The position numbers were made by a program, and so were the translations under genes. The notes below the pieces were generated by a model. It ran no database searches. It was not told the DNA's origin and worked only from the letters and a program-made list of their open reading frames with translations. 64,000 bases of DNA. It comes from Sanderia malayensis. Taxonomy: Eukaryota; Cnidaria; Scyphozoa; Semaeostomeae; Pelagiidae. The stretch covers positions 868,001 through 932,000 of the forward strand of contig RQOL01000616.1 in assembly GCA_013076295.1 (NCBI GenBank), written 5' to 3'. This document shows, piece by piece, positions 62,701-64,000 of this stretch (positions are counted from its first letter, which is position 1; each line of letters opens with the position of its first letter).

Positions 62701-63340
62701 GGCATTTAAAATGTCCCTTTATCCCGCCCCAAACTTCTTCAGGGCTGGTGCCACCATAAAGGCATTGCTAGTAAGTTTGGATTGGACTTATAATTCATTA
62801 CTCAGTTATAACAGCACCAAACCTCAGTTAAGTATAACACCTGAAATTTGTCTCAATTATCACAGTTCAAAAGTTGGTGCTAAAATTTATAAAATTTTCT
62901 ACAAAAATCAACTTCAACATACCTTCACCAGTTCCAAAAAACAGCTGACTTGAATCTGATGAGCCAAAATTCAATTTGGATTTTGAATTTGACTTTGACC
63001 ATGTAAACATGTCAAGTGCACTCTCATCACCACTCACTGCGGCTCTGGCAGCAGCCGCTACGTCACTAAAAACAACCAGTTCATTAATTCATTAAGACAA
63101 AATTAGGTCAAGTATCACAGAAAGTAATCTCAACACTTAAAGCATCTTGTACCGAAATGATATTGCTTCCTGGCTCAAAAGCTGAAAATTAATAACTGAA
63201 TTCACTTACATTGACATCTCCCCGGGGGAAATGTGTTGGAATACAACCTGGGTTATTTCAGATACAACACTATGCTTATACATGGGTGATTGTTGCAGTC
63301 TGCCTTTCTGATCTGTTTTCCATATACTTATATTCCCATT
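42226..63340 (-). CDS. IFT140: IFT140, intraflagellar transport IFT-A subunit (partial, 5' end off window)
   Basis: IFT140 is a core subunit of the IFT-A complex, which drives retrograde transport in cilia and import of membrane cargo. Thirty-two exons, all in phase, give about 1,348 residues; human IFT140 has about 1,460, so roughly the first 110 are missing beyond 64000. Family landmarks in order: [34 protein letters not shown] (WD40 region), [102 protein letters not shown] and [14 protein letters not shown]. The N-terminal half is WD40 propeller, the C-terminal half TPR-like helices, ending in the usual acidic tail. No break is seen. The largest intron (56586-62922) contains the Foldback-like element. 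Confidence 0.96.
43189..43368. repeat. inverted repeat in IFT140 intron
   Basis: Arms at 43246-43269 and 43344-43368 (CTCTCTCCCCCCAAACAATG against its complement, with one extra base). The preceding GGGGACAACAGTCCTGGGAC matches the repeat at 26036, so this is a dispersed family. Confidence 0.55.
44690..44757. repeat. hairpin with 25-bp arms in IFT140 intron
   Basis: TTATAGGATGAAACATCGTA at 44690 pairs with 44733-44757 with two mismatches. AAGAAGTTAAGGA is also repeated beside each arm. It is probably a tiny inverted-repeat element. Confidence 0.6.
45794..45848. repeat. hairpin with ~24-bp arms in IFT140 intron
   Basis: GACTGAATT...GTGAAACTATTC pairs with GAATAGTTTCAC...AATTCAGTC around a 7-base loop, with a small internal mismatch. 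Confidence 0.6.
46204..46261. repeat. (CAAA)n microsatellite
   Basis: About fourteen uninterrupted CAAA units in an IFT140 intron. Confidence 0.95.
47023..47270. mobile_element. AAGCCCC-type small repeat
   Basis: TTATAAGCCCCCCTTT and AATTAAGCCCCCCTGG on the left face CCCGGGGCTTAATAGAGCC and TTTACGGT on the right. This is the same style as the 2062-2323 MITE, but the ends are worn and its limits are approximate. Confidence 0.4.
47828..47974. mobile_element. 147-bp MITE, CAGTAAAAACCCGC family, copy 1
   Basis: The ends CAGTAAAAACCCGCATATAA are exact inverted copies flanked by TA on both sides. A second hairpin around CAATAGGCTA lies inside. IFT140 intron. Confidence 0.85.
48915..49165 (-). mobile_element. 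tRNA-derived SINE
   Basis: On the minus strand a tRNA-like head has an A box (TGGCGAAGTGG, 49140-49150) and a B box (GGATCGATTCC, 49097-49107) 32 bases apart, the layout of an internal polymerase III promoter. A body with a GGTACGCCGGGGATCTAC hairpin and TTGAAGTTGAG repeats follows. The 3' limit is uncertain. Confidence 0.55.
50381..50521. mobile_element. right-half fragment of the 2062-2323 MITE family
   Basis: TTGCAATACATTCA, CTGGAAACTTGGGCTCAATA and GGGGCTTATTCGAGGATTTA match the right half of the element in the CUB gene; the left half is missing. It lies in an IFT140 intron, 40 bases from exon 50146-50342. Confidence 0.7.
51095..63340 (-). CDS. IFT140: IFT140 exon list, 5' part (WD40 region and linker)
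   Basis: Exons in transcript order: 63210-63340, 62923-63065, 56410-56585, 55760-55848, 55545-55651, 54729-54880, 54162-54254, 53895-54005, 53695-53773, 53442-53533, 52820-52947, 52264-52381, 51976-52123, 51277-51431, 51095-51182. Every internal junction has GT/AG and a matching phase. The first listed exon begins [10 protein letters not shown], a WD-repeat strand, so at least one exon lies further upstream; none was recognised between 63341 and 64000. Confidence 0.9.
51449..51633. mobile_element. 185-bp Tigger-like MITE
   Basis: Ends CAGTCAAATCTG and CAGAGTTGACTG, with internal TTCGAACT/GTTCGAATTA words. CAGT ends with TTCGAA-rich interiors resemble pogo/Tigger derivatives. The left TA is kept; the right one is changed. 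Confidence 0.5.
52572..52720. mobile_element. 149-bp MITE, CAGTAAAAACCCGC family, copy 2
   Basis: Ends CAGTAAACACCCGCGTATAA, inverted at the right with one difference, TA on both sides, and the same internal CAATAGGCTA hairpin as copy 1 at 47828. Confidence 0.85.
53212..53261. repeat. 16-bp hairpin in IFT140 intron
   Basis: CTTCGTAGACCGAAAT at 53212 pairs with 53246-53261 with one mismatch. Confidence 0.5.
55931..56392. mobile_element. Tigger-like MITE with a second element inserted
   Basis: The outer ends CAGTCGACTCTTGCTATCTC and its worn complement are flanked by TA. The interior from about 56010 to 56290 has TTTTATAAGAAACC ends and repeated TTTCTTA words, like the 3104-3416 MITE, and splits the outer element. 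It lies beside IFT140 exon 56410-56585. Confidence 0.55.
56931..60410. repeat. left satellite arm, about 35 monomers, with 1,124-bp higher-order repeat
   Basis: Monomers of 94-104 bp contain GTAAACAGACGTATATAACA and ACATTCTAGGATATA. From 57001 to about 59900 the pattern repeats every 1,124 bp (for example 57001, 58125 and 59249), i.e. eleven monomers per unit. The monomers nearest the loop (60200-60410) are the most diverged. Open frames in the array are by-products of its period. Confidence 0.92.
60411..60704. other. unique loop between the two satellite arms
   Basis: About 290 bases of non-repeated sequence that share nothing obvious with the arms. A short plus-strand frame from about 60502 runs into the right arm and looks accidental. 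This could be a relic of the element's former coding core. Confidence 0.5.
60705..62526. repeat. right satellite arm, about 18 inverted monomers
   Basis: The same monomer in the opposite direction (TGTTATATACGTCTGTTTAC). Most units are 104 bp and very alike. The short GGACGG-type units that alternate in the left arm are nearly absent apart from one near the loop. Confidence 0.92.
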
Positions 63341-64000
63341 CTGCAAACACAAACAGGTTTCATATGAAAATTCAGAAAATTATTTGCAAATATCAAACTA
63401 AAAACTACCAAGTTCAAATCCAAAATCTAAACAGATTTATCAGGAGCACCATGTTATTATCACTCATGTTTGAATACAATTTAAAATGACATAAGGGAAC
63501 ACATTTGCAAATTGTCAAGGTGAGTGAATTTAGATTTCATAAAGAAATTGTCAACTCTAAACACTACTGCTGGACAACCAACAGGAGATATAAAAATCAA
63601 AATTGAGGTGGATAATGAAATGAAGTTTGAAGACATGTTGTGGAGAATTTGATGTTTTGCCAAGAATAATATGGGAAAGCATTTCAAGGATATGAAGGAT
63701 GCAATGCATTTGTGAGGGAATTATATCTTTATAGGTCTGTCTGGAACACAATTGTTTATTTAATTTTCCAGCTTCCCCATAACACACAGTGTCTGTCTTC
63801 TTTTGTATTTTCCATTGTATTCATACATCATGGAAAACGTTCTACCCCTTGTTCCATTCTGCAGATATACTGCTCATGTTTGACACAAGCCAAAATAGAA
63901 TGTGATTATTTATGCCTAATAAATTATCATAAATTAGACTTCAGTTCATGTTACATCTCGCACACAACACTTAACAGGGGCTAAAAAGAGAGGGAAACTT
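63341..64000. other. IFT140 intron, running off the window
   Basis: No exon of IFT140 or other gene was recognised. The next upstream IFT140 exon must lie beyond 64000 or be too short to see. Confidence 0.4.

Overview
This window is animal (metazoan) nuclear DNA. It is AT-rich and intron-rich, carries many small inverted-repeat transposons, and encodes a giant Fat-type cadherin, a CUB-domain membrane protein and a ciliary IFT-A subunit. Nothing in it looks prokaryotic or viral. The phylum cannot be fixed from sequence alone. The mix of short (about 50-100 bp) and long introns, the MITE load and the Fat4-type gene fit an invertebrate, possibly a non-bilaterian, better than a vertebrate.

Layout. 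Positions 1-4276 (minus, runs off the left edge): a gene for a signal peptide, two CUB domains, one membrane helix and a very long Ser/Thr-rich tail. Positions 5905-21634 (minus): a complete FAT4-like cadherin of about 4,939 residues in five exons. All 34 cadherin repeats, four EGF modules and most of the first laminin-G domain lie in one 12.1-kb exon. Positions 22206-25645: a 3.4-kb long-inverted-repeat element with a 9-bp target duplication, and inside its loop a 1.1-kb hAT-like foldback element with an 8-bp duplication. Positions 27630-36240 (plus): a decayed NUDT6-like Nudix gene. Its large intron holds a complete 697-residue gene on the opposite strand (28876-35518), whose promoter and first exon are present in three tandem copies. 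That nested gene in turn has a foldback element with a THAP-like remnant in one intron. Positions 36.4-42.2 kb: tandemly duplicated and inverted exon-like fragments, small repeats, and one plausible terminal exon of a membrane protein. Positions 42226-63340 (minus): 32 exons of IFT140 with consistent splice phases (about 1,348 residues; the N-terminal roughly 110 are missing).

The most striking structure is in one IFT140 intron. A 5.93-kb Foldback-like element (56765-62690) has a perfect 8-bp target duplication. Its inverted arms are satellite arrays of a ~104-bp monomer, about 35 copies in one arm and about 18 in the other. The longer arm also has an 1,124-bp higher-order repeat.

Functional links between genes: the Fat4-like protein is a planar-polarity/growth-control adhesion molecule and IFT140 is needed for retrograde ciliary transport. 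No operon-like relation is implied. Exon boundaries are inferred from GT/AG sites, reading phase and protein-family continuity, not from transcripts.
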